Source: Glandiceps talaboti
Taxonomy: Eukaryota; Hemichordata; Enteropneusta; Spengelidae
DNA length: 64,000 nt
Assembly: GCF_964340395.1 (NCBI RefSeq)
Contig: NC_135559.1
Location: 3,919,001-3,983,000, forward strand
Direction of reading: 5' to 3'
The notes under the pieces were generated by a model. The model was not told where the DNA came from. It worked only from the letters and a program-made list of their open reading frames with translations, and did no database searches. Shown here piece by piece: positions 1 to 32,240 of the stretch. Position 1 is the stretch's first letter. The number at the start of each line of letters is the position of its first letter. Made by a program: the position numbers and the translations under genes.

Positions 1-120
1 CCATTTTGATTTTGATTACATTACACCTATGAAAACGATAGAAGTAAAGAAATAATATAGAAATGATGATAACATTGATGATGTTGTTGATGATGATGAT
101 GACGATGATGACGACGATGG

Positions 121-169
<49 letters not shown>

Positions 170-1107
170 AATGATGATCATGAGGGTTACAACAGCAATG
201 ACAATGATAGAGGTTGTGATGGCATACATATGAGGAGGTGGTGGTGATGGTGGTGGTAGTAGTGGTGGTTACAATGGTTATGGTAATGGTGGTGGCGGTG
301 GTGGTGGTGGTGGTTATGGTAATGGTGGTGGTGGTGGTGGTGGTGGTGGTGGTGGTCATGACGGTGATGAACAATCTTTATATAGCAATGTAACAACTGG
401 GAATACTACAATTTTACTAGGCTATTTCCTAGATAATTGTCACGTTATAAACCCTAAAATAGCAATAATTCCCTCAATATTAAATGGGCATACTACCTTA
501 ACACACTATTGATCGAATTAAATTATATGAGTATGAAAATGAATGCACAATCACACAATAGTTTTTTGGCCATGCATGTACGGAACAGATACACGATTCA
601 TGAACAAACTGCTGGTAGTGCAGTGGTACAATATTTGTGAAGGGCCACAGTGGCCGGACACATACAATGATACATGAGCCTGAGGTGTTTCCAAATCGTA
701 TATTGAAATCAGACAACAAATAAGTATGCACGTTGTATGCAAACAATGCAATATTTTGAAACATTCATACCATGTTGCAGGAGCTGTACTTCACCGTACG
801 TCAAACTCATATGCTTCCGCATCTCCGGTAATGACGTGCAGAGTGAACTCATACGGACTGCAGACTATTCGCCAAGTCCAGCGCCCCCTAGTGACCGTCC
901 CAGCCATATACATATGTATAAATCGAAAATTTTCACAAAATTTACGCTTAAAATTGTAACTTGGACAGTTTCATAGCTTACTTTTTGTATATGTTAGCAA
1001 TGATTCAATTTACGCTATTAAAAATTCAAAGAGTGGATTTTATTATGGTAATTCAATGCAATGTTATGATCTTGTGACTGTGACGTCATTCAATAAGTCT
1101 GGACAAC
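1..1107. other. Upstream region with GAT and GTG microsatellites
   Basis: No gene was recognised here. Positions 64-184 are mostly GAT triplets and 235-370 mostly GTG/GGT triplets. Open frames across them (poly-Thr, poly-His) are repeat translations. The rest is unremarkable AT-rich sequence leading to the WDFY2 promoter. Confidence 0.7.
1081..1088. promoter_or_regulatory. CRE/ATF-type site TGACGTCA just upstream of the WDFY2 start
   Basis: A perfect palindromic TGACGTCA lies 20 bases before the WDFY2 ATG, so it is in the core promoter or the 5' UTR. The same octamer or a near match lies upstream of the other genes of the window. Binding by CREB/ATF is inferred from the motif only. Confidence 0.55.
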
Positions 1108-14116
<13,009 letters not shown>

Positions 14117-14350
14117 TTGTTGCCATAACAACCAGATGTTTATTTGTTACCATGGAAACTGTAAATGATTAATGTGCAACTCGTCCTATCACAAGTACTA
14201 TAGCAGAATAGACTTCTAACACCTTCAATGGCAAGCATTAGGAGCTGTGTGAATCACAAAACGAGATAAGGATTTAGAAAATGTAGAAGTTGTAAATCAA
14301 GGCTTTTACTGTGTACACAGTCAACTGATTCAGATAATACTATTCAAACA

Positions 14351-14700
14351 TTAAAGAGGCACAAGCTGAGATTGTAAGTTTTTTTATACTTGAATGAAAT
14401 TACTTCCATAAAACCTAGATTAAACTCAAATCATGTCTCTGACATTGCAAACTGTCTTGTGGCATTCTTAGCACACTTGATAGCATAGAAGGGGTTCCAT
14501 GACATTTCAGTATATATATACTAAATCATGTTTTTGACTCGTTTGTGTTTTATGTATAGATACCAGGTTTGAGTTCAGTCAATAGCAAGTGATGGTTAAG
14601 AATGCTTCAGTGAGTAAAATATTATAAGTGTACATGTATCTTAAATATACTGCAAAGAAAACACACAAAAAAGTATAATCTCAGTTTGTGCCCCTTTTAA
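14351..14700. mobile_element. MITE with TTAA target-site duplication
   Basis: Left end TTAA then AGAGGCACAAGCTGAGATT; right end, read inverted, TTAA then AAGGGGCACAAACTGAGATT. That gives inverted repeats of about 24 bp with a few mismatches, 350 bp overall and no open frame. TTAA flanks fit piggyBac- or Kolobok-mobilised elements. It lies in the probable 3' UTR region of WDFY2. Confidence 0.85.
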
Positions 14701-15486
14701 ACCTCAAAGCCCCAGTAGCTCTAACTGTTTGCTATTCCTTGAAACTGTTTACCCAGTGAAAAGTACACAGAAACTTTACTGGAAACAGTTATTAGCTGCA
14801 TTACCTCTCTATTGGTGACTGGTAATGCAGGTACTGTGTACACTGGCTTGATGTCCATATGTAAACAGTCACGAAATCGTTAGAGACCAAATTACTTGTT
14901 TGTCAAGAAATTATGAATTTATGAGTTATTGATAGGTTTTGATGACTCAGCAATCATACATACATTAATGATTACTAACAACATTGATGTATTCCAAGAT
15001 AGATATGGGCAGAAATTCTGAAGAATATCATTCCAGGTATAGCTACTGAGGGCTGTGATTTATTTGTTAAATTATGTACATTTTCGAAAAGATAAGAACA
15101 TGTTTGGTAATGAAGGTGTTAGTATTGGAAGCTGAAAGAAATAATGTGTAGCATTCCATTGAACACATGACAGTCACCTGACAGTCACATGACATACAGA
15201 GGAGGACAAAGATACAGGCTACTGTTTCATCCACTGTGATTATGTGATAAGTTTCCCTTCACATTACTACATGATTTATATTGGTTTCTTTATTGTAAGT
15301 TTTTTTTTATCAATGAAATATCACTAGTAGAAGGTAGTCAACTTTTAAAGGCCATCAAAAAAGTGATATTTTTTTGATAATGATGAACGTTGGTAGGGTA
15401 TGCATGCATGTATACCTCCTTACAACATAGTATACCACTGCCTATAGTTTTAATCTGTATGCATAATGTACAACCACAGTATGATG

Positions 15487-15853
15487 TTAAGGTAGAATGT
15501 GCCTTGGGGCAATTTTCCCGGCAAATATAAGTTCTTAAAAGTGCTCAAAACTTTGCCATATAAAAGCTTATCCCTTTGAAATAATGAAATGAATTTGGCA
15601 GTTCACTATCATGTTTTCACAGAAATCGATAAACTTTTATTTTCCCATACAACTTAAAAGGCACACAATATTTGGTGGCCATATTGGATTTTAAAGTTGC
15701 TTAATTTTGGTATCATTTTGACCTCTATTTGCAAAATTTGGATGTAACCCCTGATTTTTTATCTTGGTTTTAACTGAGAATGGGTTGAAATTTTCTTGAA
15801 TGAAGTACCAGCAAATGTTATGACTTTTACCTCCGAGGTGCATACTACTTTAA
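15487..15853. mobile_element. Second MITE family with TTAA flanks
   Basis: The left end is TTAA followed by GGTAGAATGTGCCTTGGGGC. The right end, read inverted, is TTAA followed by AGTAGTATGCACCTCGGAGG. The inverted repeats are imperfect over about 21 bp and the interior has no coding frame. Confidence 0.7.
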
Positions 15854-17114
15854 CACACATGATAGATAGGAGTGGACTGACTGTACAATAGATGTGTATT
15901 TGTATTGAAGCTAGGGAGTTAGATTTAGAATTAACCATGGGACAGGAATAGTTACACCCCTTAACATAGCCCAGATTTGCATCTCTGACCCCTGGGGGTG
16001 ACACACATGTACACTTACCCAGTACATGATATACTAAGTTGTTCAATATGTGATACATGTACATACTTTTGATGTAGTCCGTCACAAGTTCAGTTTGTCA
16101 AAAACATGCAGCATTCATTGGGAAATGATATCATGTGTTTCACTGGTCAACATGTCAGTAAATATTAAAAATATACAACGGTAATGAGCCAAATAGTGGA
16201 ATGTAACACAAGAACATTGTGATAGTTTAGAAGCTTTCTGTTGACTCAAAATGCAATGGCTAGATTCTAGTCTATATGCTGTTTTAGCAGGGTGTTGTTT
16301 TCAAGTCGTGCACTACAAGTTTTGTTTTCACTGCTAGAAAATAGTTGAAAATCATGAATTAAAATAAAACAGTCAATTTCATAGTAATATTCTTGTAATA
16401 TATTAAAAGGGTTGCTGGGATCAAACCAAGTTATGTTTTAATTAGTCAAAAAAGTCAGAAATCGTGTTAAAAATAATTAGTCCTGTCACAAACCTCATAT
16501 ATCCGTCATGTGTTTGAACTAGTGTGGAGAATTCATATGATGTTATTGTGGTTTTCAATACAAATCCTGTCATTTTTAAGTCTGGAGATTGATGTTAAAC
16601 AAAAAGAAAATTACCTGATGCCAGATCTTCATAATTGTAAAGATAGTATGGTGTCTGGCCATTCAAAGTAAAGATTATGTTTATGGTCAGATTTATATTG
16701 TATTTATGTGGAGAGGTAAATATAGTGTTTTGTTCTTCCATTAATAATGATGTATTAAAATTCTGCTGTATTTCTATGTAATAATGCTTGTTATAGTGAT
16801 TTACAAAGTATTTTCAAAACCAATGTGTCTCTTTCAGAGTAAACGGAGTCATGGTCATGTTTTGGTGATTTGCAATACACATTCTGAGATGACAAATAAA
16901 TGTAGGTTAGGTAGAGTAAATTAGTTACCATGCCAACAGCACTGCTGCTTTGAAAATAGGGATATTTTTAGTATGCAAATGAGGTGAGTAGTGATTTTGA
17001 CCTAGGTCGTGCAATGATATGAAAGTTTTTCACGGACAAATCAAAAGATTACTCTTTGAGAAAAGAGGTTGTTGTCATGGTGATATCTTTATTGTTCAGC
17101 CTTACAAGAATTCA

Positions 17115-17548
17115 TTCATACTTTGAAGACATTTGGTTAGTAAACGGACTGTGTTTTAGCAATGTAACAGTGGAAAGCATCCATATTTTGAAGACCTTTA
17201 GTTTGTCGACTATACGTTTTAGCAAACACAGTAATAATCGTCCATATTCCGAAAAATTTTGGTTTTATAAACTGATGTTACAATTTTAGCAAATGTGTAA
17301 GTAATCTTAACAGAAAGTGATTGTGACTGAAGAACAGACAGTGGTCTGATTTATTGTGTCAGTTCTTGTGTTACAATGAAGCATTACAGCTCATTTCATA
17401 TACATAGGTTGTGTTGTGGTTTATAGTGTCAATTCTTGTTTAACAGTGAAGCGTGACAGTTCATTTCATATGTGTAGGCCGCGCTCTGGTTTATAGTATC
17501 AATTCTTGTGTAACAAAGAAGCGTGACAGCTCATTTCATATTTGTATG
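17115..17548. repeat. Two neighbouring diverged ~60-bp tandem arrays
   Basis: 17115-17296 has three units built on CATATTTTGAAGAC and TTTTAGCAA. 17346-17548 has three units built on GTGTCA(G/A)TTCTTGT, AACA.TGAAGC and CAG.TCATTTCATAT. Both are non-coding. Confidence 0.7.
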
Positions 17549-18499
17549 CTGTTGTGTAAATTTGGTTTGTGGCTTGGGAGAGATATATTAGAAGAGAGGG
17601 TATCATTGCTAATTTCTAATGTCAATTTTTCAGTGAAAAGAAGTTTGTGAATATGTAAATTTATGGCAAATATGAAAAATTACTATTGAAATTATTAGAA
17701 TTCTAACACTGTGAGTGATGTATTTGACATGCATATATGTTGTAATAGTGATGTAAATTGTGTCATAGTTTTGTTGCCAAGACAACCAAATATGGCCATG
17801 GTATAGGTAGGGTAAGATTACTGTGCAAGTTGTTGTCTTTGTGAGATTTTGATATGGAGTATGTACCCGAACTATCGTCATAGTGATAATGGCATAACAA
17901 TTTGAATACAAGGACATTGTCATGCTAAAGAAAACAGTGTGATGCTAGGAGTATCATGAATGTGCAAATTAATGATGATGAAGAGAAAGGTTCAATGCAA
18001 CCATTATGATAATGATCAGCTCAAAAAATACGTCTGCTCTGAGGTGACAAGACTTTTGACTAGCTCGTAAGCAAACACATTGAGAAAACAGAGTTGACAT
18101 CTTTTTGACATCTTCTTAGCAAAGCCAAAGTTAATAAATTCATATGTCACTCAAAGCATGTCAATAAACAAATCTTTCTAGTCTTATAAAGTTATAGGGT
18201 GAAGTTGTCCAGAGTTGTACTTTGGTACTTTGCATATGGATTTGGTAAAACTAGCCGTGTTAGTAAAAGAATGGCTTCTTCAAACAGAACTCAGTGATAC
18301 AATATAGAGTATTTTCACATGAGATATATATATATACACATGTCATTTTGAAATCTGTGGATGCCCCAAATTTCTTTTGAACCAAAATAGTTTTTCAGGC
18401 CTTGCCAAGATGTGTTAGTGTCATTACGTTTTGGCAAAATGGTTTTCAATGACCATGCATTGACAGTATCTGTTCAAATCAACTCGTAGCACTGTCCCA

Positions 18500-18640
18500 T
18501 GTAATCATGTACGTTGGACATGTGTGGTCTGTCAACATTGACCTGGTCACTTCGCTCACCATCATGTGTGCCATTGTGTGGTCTCTCAACGTTGACCTGG
18601 TCAGTTCTCTCACCATGGTATGTGTGGTCTGTTCTCTGTT
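18500..18640. repeat. Imperfect ~50-bp tandem repeat
   Basis: Units contain TGTGGTCT.TCAAC.TTGAC and CTGGTCA.TTC.CTCACCAT, about 2.5 copies. Open frames on both strands across it are repeat translations. Confidence 0.6.
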
Positions 18641-19974
18641 TCCAAACATCATAGTCTTTCCAACACCACTTTGTGTAAGTAGATGCAATCATAGACATTG
18701 TCTGTGATGCAGTTTATGAAAAGAGCCTGTGGATATTTACTTATTATCTGCTTCCTGTTTACTTGTTTGCGTGACTTTTGAAGAATTCTGGTTAGAGTCA
18801 GTAGTTCTATAATTGAGATGTTATATTCATTTATTTCCACCAATGACAATTAAACAATGCAGTCTCCTATATTCATAACTTAAATGATTAGAATATGAAG
18901 TTTTGCCATATCAGTTGGCCCTACATATAGGATCTATAGTTGGACCCTTCCAAAGGCTTCACATGAGCCCACTCAAGGTACAGATTCATTGATCGTAATA
19001 CACAATACCAATGCATTGAGCTCAGGCCTACATCAACAGTTGAGCTTACATTCTGAAAAGTGATATATCATGCCAGGATTTAAATTTCAAAAGTCACAGA
19101 AAAAAAGCCATGTGGTGTTAAAGTGATCTTTTCTAATGATCTTGAATAGCATGTATATGTGAGAACATGTAGTATTCATATATTTATTTACAGAAGTATT
19201 GCACTGAGTTAGCAAGTAACAAACAAGACATTTTGGTCATATTAAACAATTCAGATCTGTGAATCAACACTTTTAAAGTTATGACATATTTTTTATTTAA
19301 ATATTGTGTAAAACCGTTCTCAAAATAAAACTGTTTTCATCATAAATGTATATTGCTATTCAAGATCGTTGGAAAGAATTTCGCTCTGCTTGCTTTATGT
19401 TCATGTAATGCTAGTAATAAATATACAGTGAAATTATTTGTCTCGATAATTTTTTAAAAATTTATTTACTGATTTATGACTAATATTTTATTATGCTTCA
19501 AGTACAAGTACAGATTTTCCAAACCTGAAGATTGTAAATTGTAATATCCAATCATGAAGTAATTCGTTCCATATTTTAATATGTATTACAATTATTGTGG
19601 CGCCCTCTAGAACGTGTACAGTAATTCTTTTGTTTACAGGTGTTCTTTTGTTGTTTTTGTCATAAAAATGCCAAATGCATGTCAGAGACACTTTAATATA
19701 AAAGTAGTTGGATTCTGAGCGTGTTTTGTAAGAAGGCTTATTTTGAGATGTATTTTGTAATTTTAGTTTTGGCAATAGATAAAGAATTTAGAAATCAATA
19801 CTGCTTGTGGTAGCTTTATTATATTTAACCTTTGACCTAAGTCAGCTACATGTGTACTATAAAGTGTGTGTGTGTGTGTGTAAAATAAAAACAAAGACAA
19901 TGTCTCAAGTGCCTAATCTCTGCAAACAAACATATTAGTTGTGGATGCAGAAATGAGGATTATTTTACAGTGAA

Positions 19975-20405
19975 AAGGAGGAAAACTGAATACAGACATT
20001 GGATACAGGGTAAATGATGAAGGTTGAGACTAATGTTTAATTAAATAGACATAGGTCTTGAGAGAGAGATAGAAAGATGTCGAGATTTGTAGTTGCTGAG
20101 AAAACACACAGACACTGGATACTGGGTAAATGGAGAAGGTTTAGACTAATGTTTAATTAAACAGATATAGGTCTCTAGAGAGTAACAGAAGGATGTCGAG
20201 ATTTGTAATTGCTGAGAATACACACAGACACTGGATGCAGGGTAAATGGGGAAGATTGAGACTACTGTTAATTAAAGAGATAAAGGTCTTGAGAGAGTAA
20301 CAGAAGGATGTGGAGACTTGTAATTGCTGAGAATACACACACACACTGGATACAGGGTAAATGGAGAAGGTTGAGACTAAAGAGATAGTCTTGAGAGAAT
20401 ACAAA
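19975..20405. repeat. ~117-bp tandem repeat, about 3.7 copies
   Basis: Each unit carries ACACTGGATACAGGGTAAATG, GAGACTAATGTTTAATTAAA and GAGAGAGTAACAGAAGGATG-like blocks in the same order. The last unit is shortened. No gene overlaps it. Confidence 0.85.
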
Positions 20406-21983
20406 TATGACAAGCATACAAATGGTTGAAATCCATGGCCATAACACTAACACAGATTCTTCAACACACATCCTCACATACTTTGCATAAATGCACTCCT
20501 ACACACTCCCTGGTCTTACATACAAATGCTACATCTTACTGTACATCAGCTGTGTTAGACATAAAATACACACAATCTCCACTGCTATGAATCAAGTCAT
20601 TTTTATTCCACTTTGCATAGACAATGGACAAGCCTTAACAACAATACTTTATATAGTTCTGACGCATAATAATAATATAGCAAACAAATTATGAATAAAT
20701 TACTTCAAATAATGTTGTGAACTCTACTATAAACTGAAATAAAAGAGAATGTTAAACCAAACTTTTGTAATAAACTTGGAATCTACTGTTATGCAGTACT
20801 TTTCTGTAAATATAATAAATGGCAGCAATGGAGGAGGAACAGGTAAGCTTTATCATGCTGGTTTTATCAGAAATATCTCATCATTTCACATCTTTTTTCC
20901 CATTTTCTTGTCAACTATTAATTTGTCTGAATTATATATATTGTTTCATTCCGAAATGGATGAATAATTCATTAAAAAGTTCAGGACACAATAATTTCTG
21001 CATTGTTAATTTTGGCGGGAAAGTATTAGCAGCATGTCAGACAGTTGCCGATCATTTCTGTAGTGTATAGGAAAGTGTTTGCTGTACATCAGTTGCTGAC
21101 ATGTATTATCTCAGTGTTATATATAGTACTGCGTGGACTTTTCAAGAAGCGTCACACCAACAGACTCATATGAGAAAGTAAACATTTTTTCACATTTTTT
21201 GTTTTGCTTATATCGTGTATGCGTCTGCTAGCTCAGTTATTAAAATAAAACAAAGGCATTTGTTAAAAGTACTCTGTGATAGAGTCTGTACAAATACAGT
21301 GATATTGTTCAATATCTATACATTACAGTTGATCAATATTAACCTAGCCAGAAAATATCTTTATATCTATGTTTGGGAAATAAAACAATGTGCACTGACA
21401 TGAACCAACTGAACTAAAGTTTTCAACTCTGCCACTATGGTAGACAGCAAGGGTCTATTGGATTTGGATATGCAGTGTGGTCCTTTTTGCCCAGTGAGTG
21501 GAGACACAACTCTGCATTGATTTTACCATGGAGGTATACCTCCATGATTTTACATTCTTACAAGTCAGAGTATAATTTTTCTGTACTGATGCATTGAAAA
21601 TTGTAAAAATTACTGTGCAGGGGGCTAGAGACTTGACTGTAAGGCTTAAACAATACAGTTCACAAGAATAGCTCAATGCCCAGTAAGCAAAGAAACTTGT
21701 CCTGAAGTTGAAATTATCACCAGAAGCTGTCCAATTGGTACTTGTAAATTGTTGCCATTACGTCCCTTACAAGGAATGAAACTGTGTTTGAAACATACAC
21801 AATCAGACTAACTACATATCAGTGAATACTGGCCATTTCAACAAAATAGCCTTCTACAAGTAACTGTCTAGATGTGATGATTTACCAACATAATGCACTG
21901 TTACTTAAGGCTATTTGCATTGCACAGTAGAGAGTCTATCGTAATATAAAGTATGTTGGGCAAACACATCAGCATGCTGGCAA

Positions 21984-22230
21984 TAGGGAACTTGCAAACC
22001 CGCCATGTTGAATGTTGCATCATGGGAAATGTGATAATAAATACTAATCAATTAGTAATGTAACAATGTTGATACATTGTTTGTAACCACAAATAATCAA
22101 TTCATAGTCACCCTGACAATTGTGGGAGGTCTTTTTTATCAGTAACTCCAGATTAGGTACTACGATAACCACAGATAATCCCATAGTACTTTGCGTCTGA
22201 GCATGCTCACTCTGGATTGCAAGTTCCCTA
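21984..22230 (-). mobile_element. GGGAACTTGC MITE (family A), copy 1
   Basis: Begins and ends with inverted GGGAACTTGCAA(A/T)CC repeats and is flanked by TA on both sides (element 21986-22228). It is about 243 bp with no coding capacity. It is reversed relative to the copies at 38951 and 42835. TA duplication suggests Tc1/mariner-type mobilisation. Confidence 0.88.
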
Positions 22231-22782
22231 TTAAGATAAGTCTCAACTATGTGAACGAGGACCAGCTGTGACTCTATAGGTTGTACCTTTGTGATTTTCA
22301 AGTTCCAGCAAATTAATTTTATTGTGATTTATCACTATATAACTCAACCACTAAAATAGTCAAAAATTGAAAAGCTATACCACACACTCATGGAAATTTG
22401 TTATGAATTCATCCATTGTACATTTATCCTACCCTGCTACCATTATAGCTAAAAACCTGCACATCATGGAACCTTTCATTGTCCAAAATTATTTCAAAAT
22501 CTATTTCTTTTGTGTTAAAATTTAGTCTTTCAGTAACAGTGTTGTCTAATTAATATATACAAGATTAATCATTTTGTTTTATTCAAATTTATTTCAATAA
22601 TCGGGAAGATTTGGGACACATTTGTAATTTATTACATGCTCTATTTATTCTATATTGTAGAATAAAGTTACTTGGAAAACAAGATATTTTTAATGAATGA
22701 GTATCTCAGACAATCAGTCAAGCGTATGTATTGTATTATTTGGCATATGGTGTGTGTGCATTTGTGTGTGTGTACTTAGATG

Positions 22783-23105
22783 TTATTCCCAATATATTTC
22801 TTTGTTCAGCCAAGGAAAATACAAGTGACCTAAGAGGCCCTTGCCACTATGAGTCCTTAAATGAGTAGTGATAACCCTTGGTCACGAGTATTTTCTGGCT
22901 GAATGAAGAAAAATATTGGAGAATAACATAATCAGAGCCAGTAATATCAAACAAAAATCGAGGATACAGATAGTAATGGCAATTTTGAATGTTTTGACTC
23001 ACATTTTGAACACAGCAGAACCACAGATACACGTTGTTGTGAATAGAACTACCACAGTATATATTTCATATTTTTTGTCCAACTTGGCTTGTGCATGGTA
23101 TAATG
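22783..23105 (+). mobile_element. Family H repeat, long copy
   Basis: The hairpin arm GTTATTCCCAATATATTTC with GTTCAGCCAAGG pairs with TGGCTGAATGAAGAAAAATA and TTGGAGAATAAC. It is followed by the shared tail ending GCTTGTGCATGGTATAATG. This is the clearest copy of the family in the window. Confidence 0.7.
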
Positions 23106-23559
23106 TATAATATTGTGTGTATTGTACTGCATTGTGTATCTATGTACGTTTACACTGTACTGTGTGTATGTACACATGTACACGGTAATGTGTGTCTGTG
23201 CATGTGTATACACTGTCTGTACATGTATATGTGTGTATGACTATCATACTAGGTAACCAAACAAAGCTGTTTTGTTGGAGGTGGAAGAAATCATGCAAGA
23301 CAGTATGTAACTATGTTACACTACACCACTAACAGGACTTGTACAGCTGGTTATAGAAAATATCATAATCTGAAGCACCAATAATACTGATAATTGTATA
23401 TACAATTGCAAGATGAATATTGAAGAAAGAGTGAAAGGGTGCTGAAATAAAAATCATCATGAAACAACAACTTGTGGATTAATCCAAATTGTCAGGTAGC
23501 TTATTGTGTGGGTTCTGAGATACAGCCCTGTAGTCAATATTGATTACAGGCAAAGGTCC

Positions 23560-24095
23560 TGTAGTTACAATGGGTTCTGGGCTACAGCCCTATTGTCACT
23601 GTAGCACTGGACTACAACATAACCCTGTTATTACCATGGGTTCTGGCTATGGCCCTATAGTCACCATGAGTTCTGGGCTACAACCCTGCAGTCATCATGG
23701 TTCTGGATTACCACCCTGTAAACACCATGGGTTTAGGGCTACAGTGCTGTTATCATCATGGTTCTGGGCTACAGCCTTGTCGTCACCATGGGTTCTGGGC
23801 TACAGCCATGTTGTCACAAAGGTTTATGGTGACAGCCTTGTAGTCACCATAGGTTCTGGGCTACAGCCCTGTAGTCACCATAGGTTCTGGGCTACAGCCC
23901 TGTTGTCACAATGGTTTAGGGCTACAGCCCTATTGTCATCATAGGTTCTGGGCTACAGCCCTGTTGTCACAATGGTTTAGGGCTACAGCCCTGTAGTCAC
24001 CATAGGTTCTGGGCTACGGCCTGTTGTCATCATGGGTTCTGAACTACAGCCCTGCAGTCACAATAGGTTCTGGACTACAGCCCTGTATTCAACAT
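23560..24095. repeat. ~30-bp minisatellite, about 17 variable copies
   Basis: The unit core is GGTTCTGGGCTACAGCCCTG followed by T(A/T)GTCACCAT. Copies vary in one to several bases. The 134-codon frame inside is a repeat translation. CTACAGCCCTGTAG-type palindromes recur. Confidence 0.92.
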
Positions 24096-25056
24096 TCCTC
24101 CATGAGCCAAATCAAAGGCTGTACAGATATGAACCAGTAAGAAAAATAAAATCTCAAGTACAAATGATCAGAAAGAATCAGCTTTCAGATCTTTAACAAT
24201 CAACAACATTTTCACCAGTAACATATCTATGGATGAAATCCCAAGTGATTATACCAATATTTATCATTATATGCTGAGGAATTCACCATCTATGTTGTAA
24301 GTTTTATCAACTAAAATGACAATTATTTAAAATTACAAATTGAGTAAAAACATTTTACATACTGACAACACTATTAGTAAGCAACTTTTCTATATAATAT
24401 TTTATAGAATGTATGAGAAGTGGCTATTGTAACAACATTTTATTTTGCAGCATTAGAATTTATATTCTAAATTATAAATGGGGCATAAATAGCTAGTTAT
24501 TATGTCAAATGAAAGACAATTTGAAAATAATAAGAATAGGCCAAGGAATGATGCAGTCTTGGCACAGTGACATAAATATATGCTGAATTTAGGGGTTGAA
24601 GACAATGTTAATAATTATCTTTAAATAAGTGCACTGTGCTACTAGACCTTAGAATATTAATATATGCACACAGAATCTGGACCCACTATTTCAATTTTAT
24701 CTGTTATTTCTAACCTAAACCATTGTAGGCTATGGTCATAAAAGGGGTGGAAGGGGGGGGGGGGGGAGGGGGTGTTGATTAGAATCACAATACAGTATTT
24801 AACTACCGGTATGTTAAAAATCTTAAAAAGCAAGTTAAAAGACTTTAAAATTTTAATGTAAATTTGAATGCAGTAAGCACCATGAACCATCTACAGTTTG
24901 AATTTCTTGATACGCAGGCACACTGAGAGATCATGAACACACCATGATCTAATGACAACAAAACTAACAAGACATCATAAAAGTCTACCCAAGTCATCTT
25001 GAAAATCTAAACACAACATCATAAAATCTAAACAGGATATCTTGAAACTCTACAGG

Positions 25057-25443
25057 TAGTCTAGATGCTATCCATGGCTTCAAATCTCTTCTCACGTCTA
25101 GCTCAATGAGGTCTTGCGATGGAATTTTAAATTGAAATGAATCCACCCACACCGTCATTAAATGAAGCCACCCACACCGTCATTAACATCATGTCTTTTT
25201 TAACCAATCACAAAATTCCCCCCAATAATAAGTTGGTGTTTATTTGGGAGCAAGTTACATAATGTCAAAATATGTTACATTTGTCAGATCAGGACACTAC
25301 TTATATTAAACTGTTTTTTTACATCATTCTAAAAGTTTGGAGTTACTCATTGCATGAACAATGTTTGGTTCATGATTTCTCATTGAGTTAGAGAGGATGA
25401 AGTACGATCTTGGGATTTGAAGCCACAGATAGCATCTAGACTA
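25057..25443. mobile_element. TAGTCT MITE (family T), long copy
   Basis: Terminal inverted repeats start TAGTCTAGATGCTATCCATG and match the inverted right end over about 30 bp. They are flanked by CTCTACAGG and CTCTAGAGA, a decayed 9-bp duplication. It lies just downstream of the MOSPD1 stop and may be part of its 3' UTR. Confidence 0.75.
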
Positions 25444-25614
25444 CTCTAGAGATGACATTGTGAAAGTCTAACCCTGCTACTACAGTATACTACTATAGTA
25501 TATAATTGGTTTGGTTTGAGTCATTGTACATGTACCATGTCGTCAACACACAGCTCATGTAACTAATACATGTCACAGGTCAATTGGGGTAAAAATCAAC
25601 AGACTCACTCGTCG

Positions 25615-32240
<6,626 letters not shown>

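Larger units (their letters stand above)
14117..20800. other. WDFY2 3' flank / 3' UTR and gene-free spacer
   Basis: No coding exon was recognised. The 3' UTR end is not clear: AATAAA at 16895-16900 is one candidate among several. The stretch holds two TTAA-flanked MITEs and several diverged tandem repeats, listed separately. Open frames here are short and repeat-like or featureless. Confidence 0.6.
20801..25056. other. Gene-free spacer between WDFY2 and MOSPD1
   Basis: No coding exon could be supported. It holds a TA-flanked MITE, a family H repeat, a long minisatellite and a poly-G run (about 24747-24772), the first three listed separately. Confidence 0.6.

Noticed and set aside
20819-20845. 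Possible first exon ATGGCAGCAATGGAGGAGG followed by GTAAGC
   Set aside because: A good-looking start and donor, but no downstream exon, no CpG-rich promoter and no homology; probably chance.
23540-23944. 134-codon frame and CRISPR-like regular repeats
   Set aside because: Minisatellite without unique spacers; the frame follows the repeat period.
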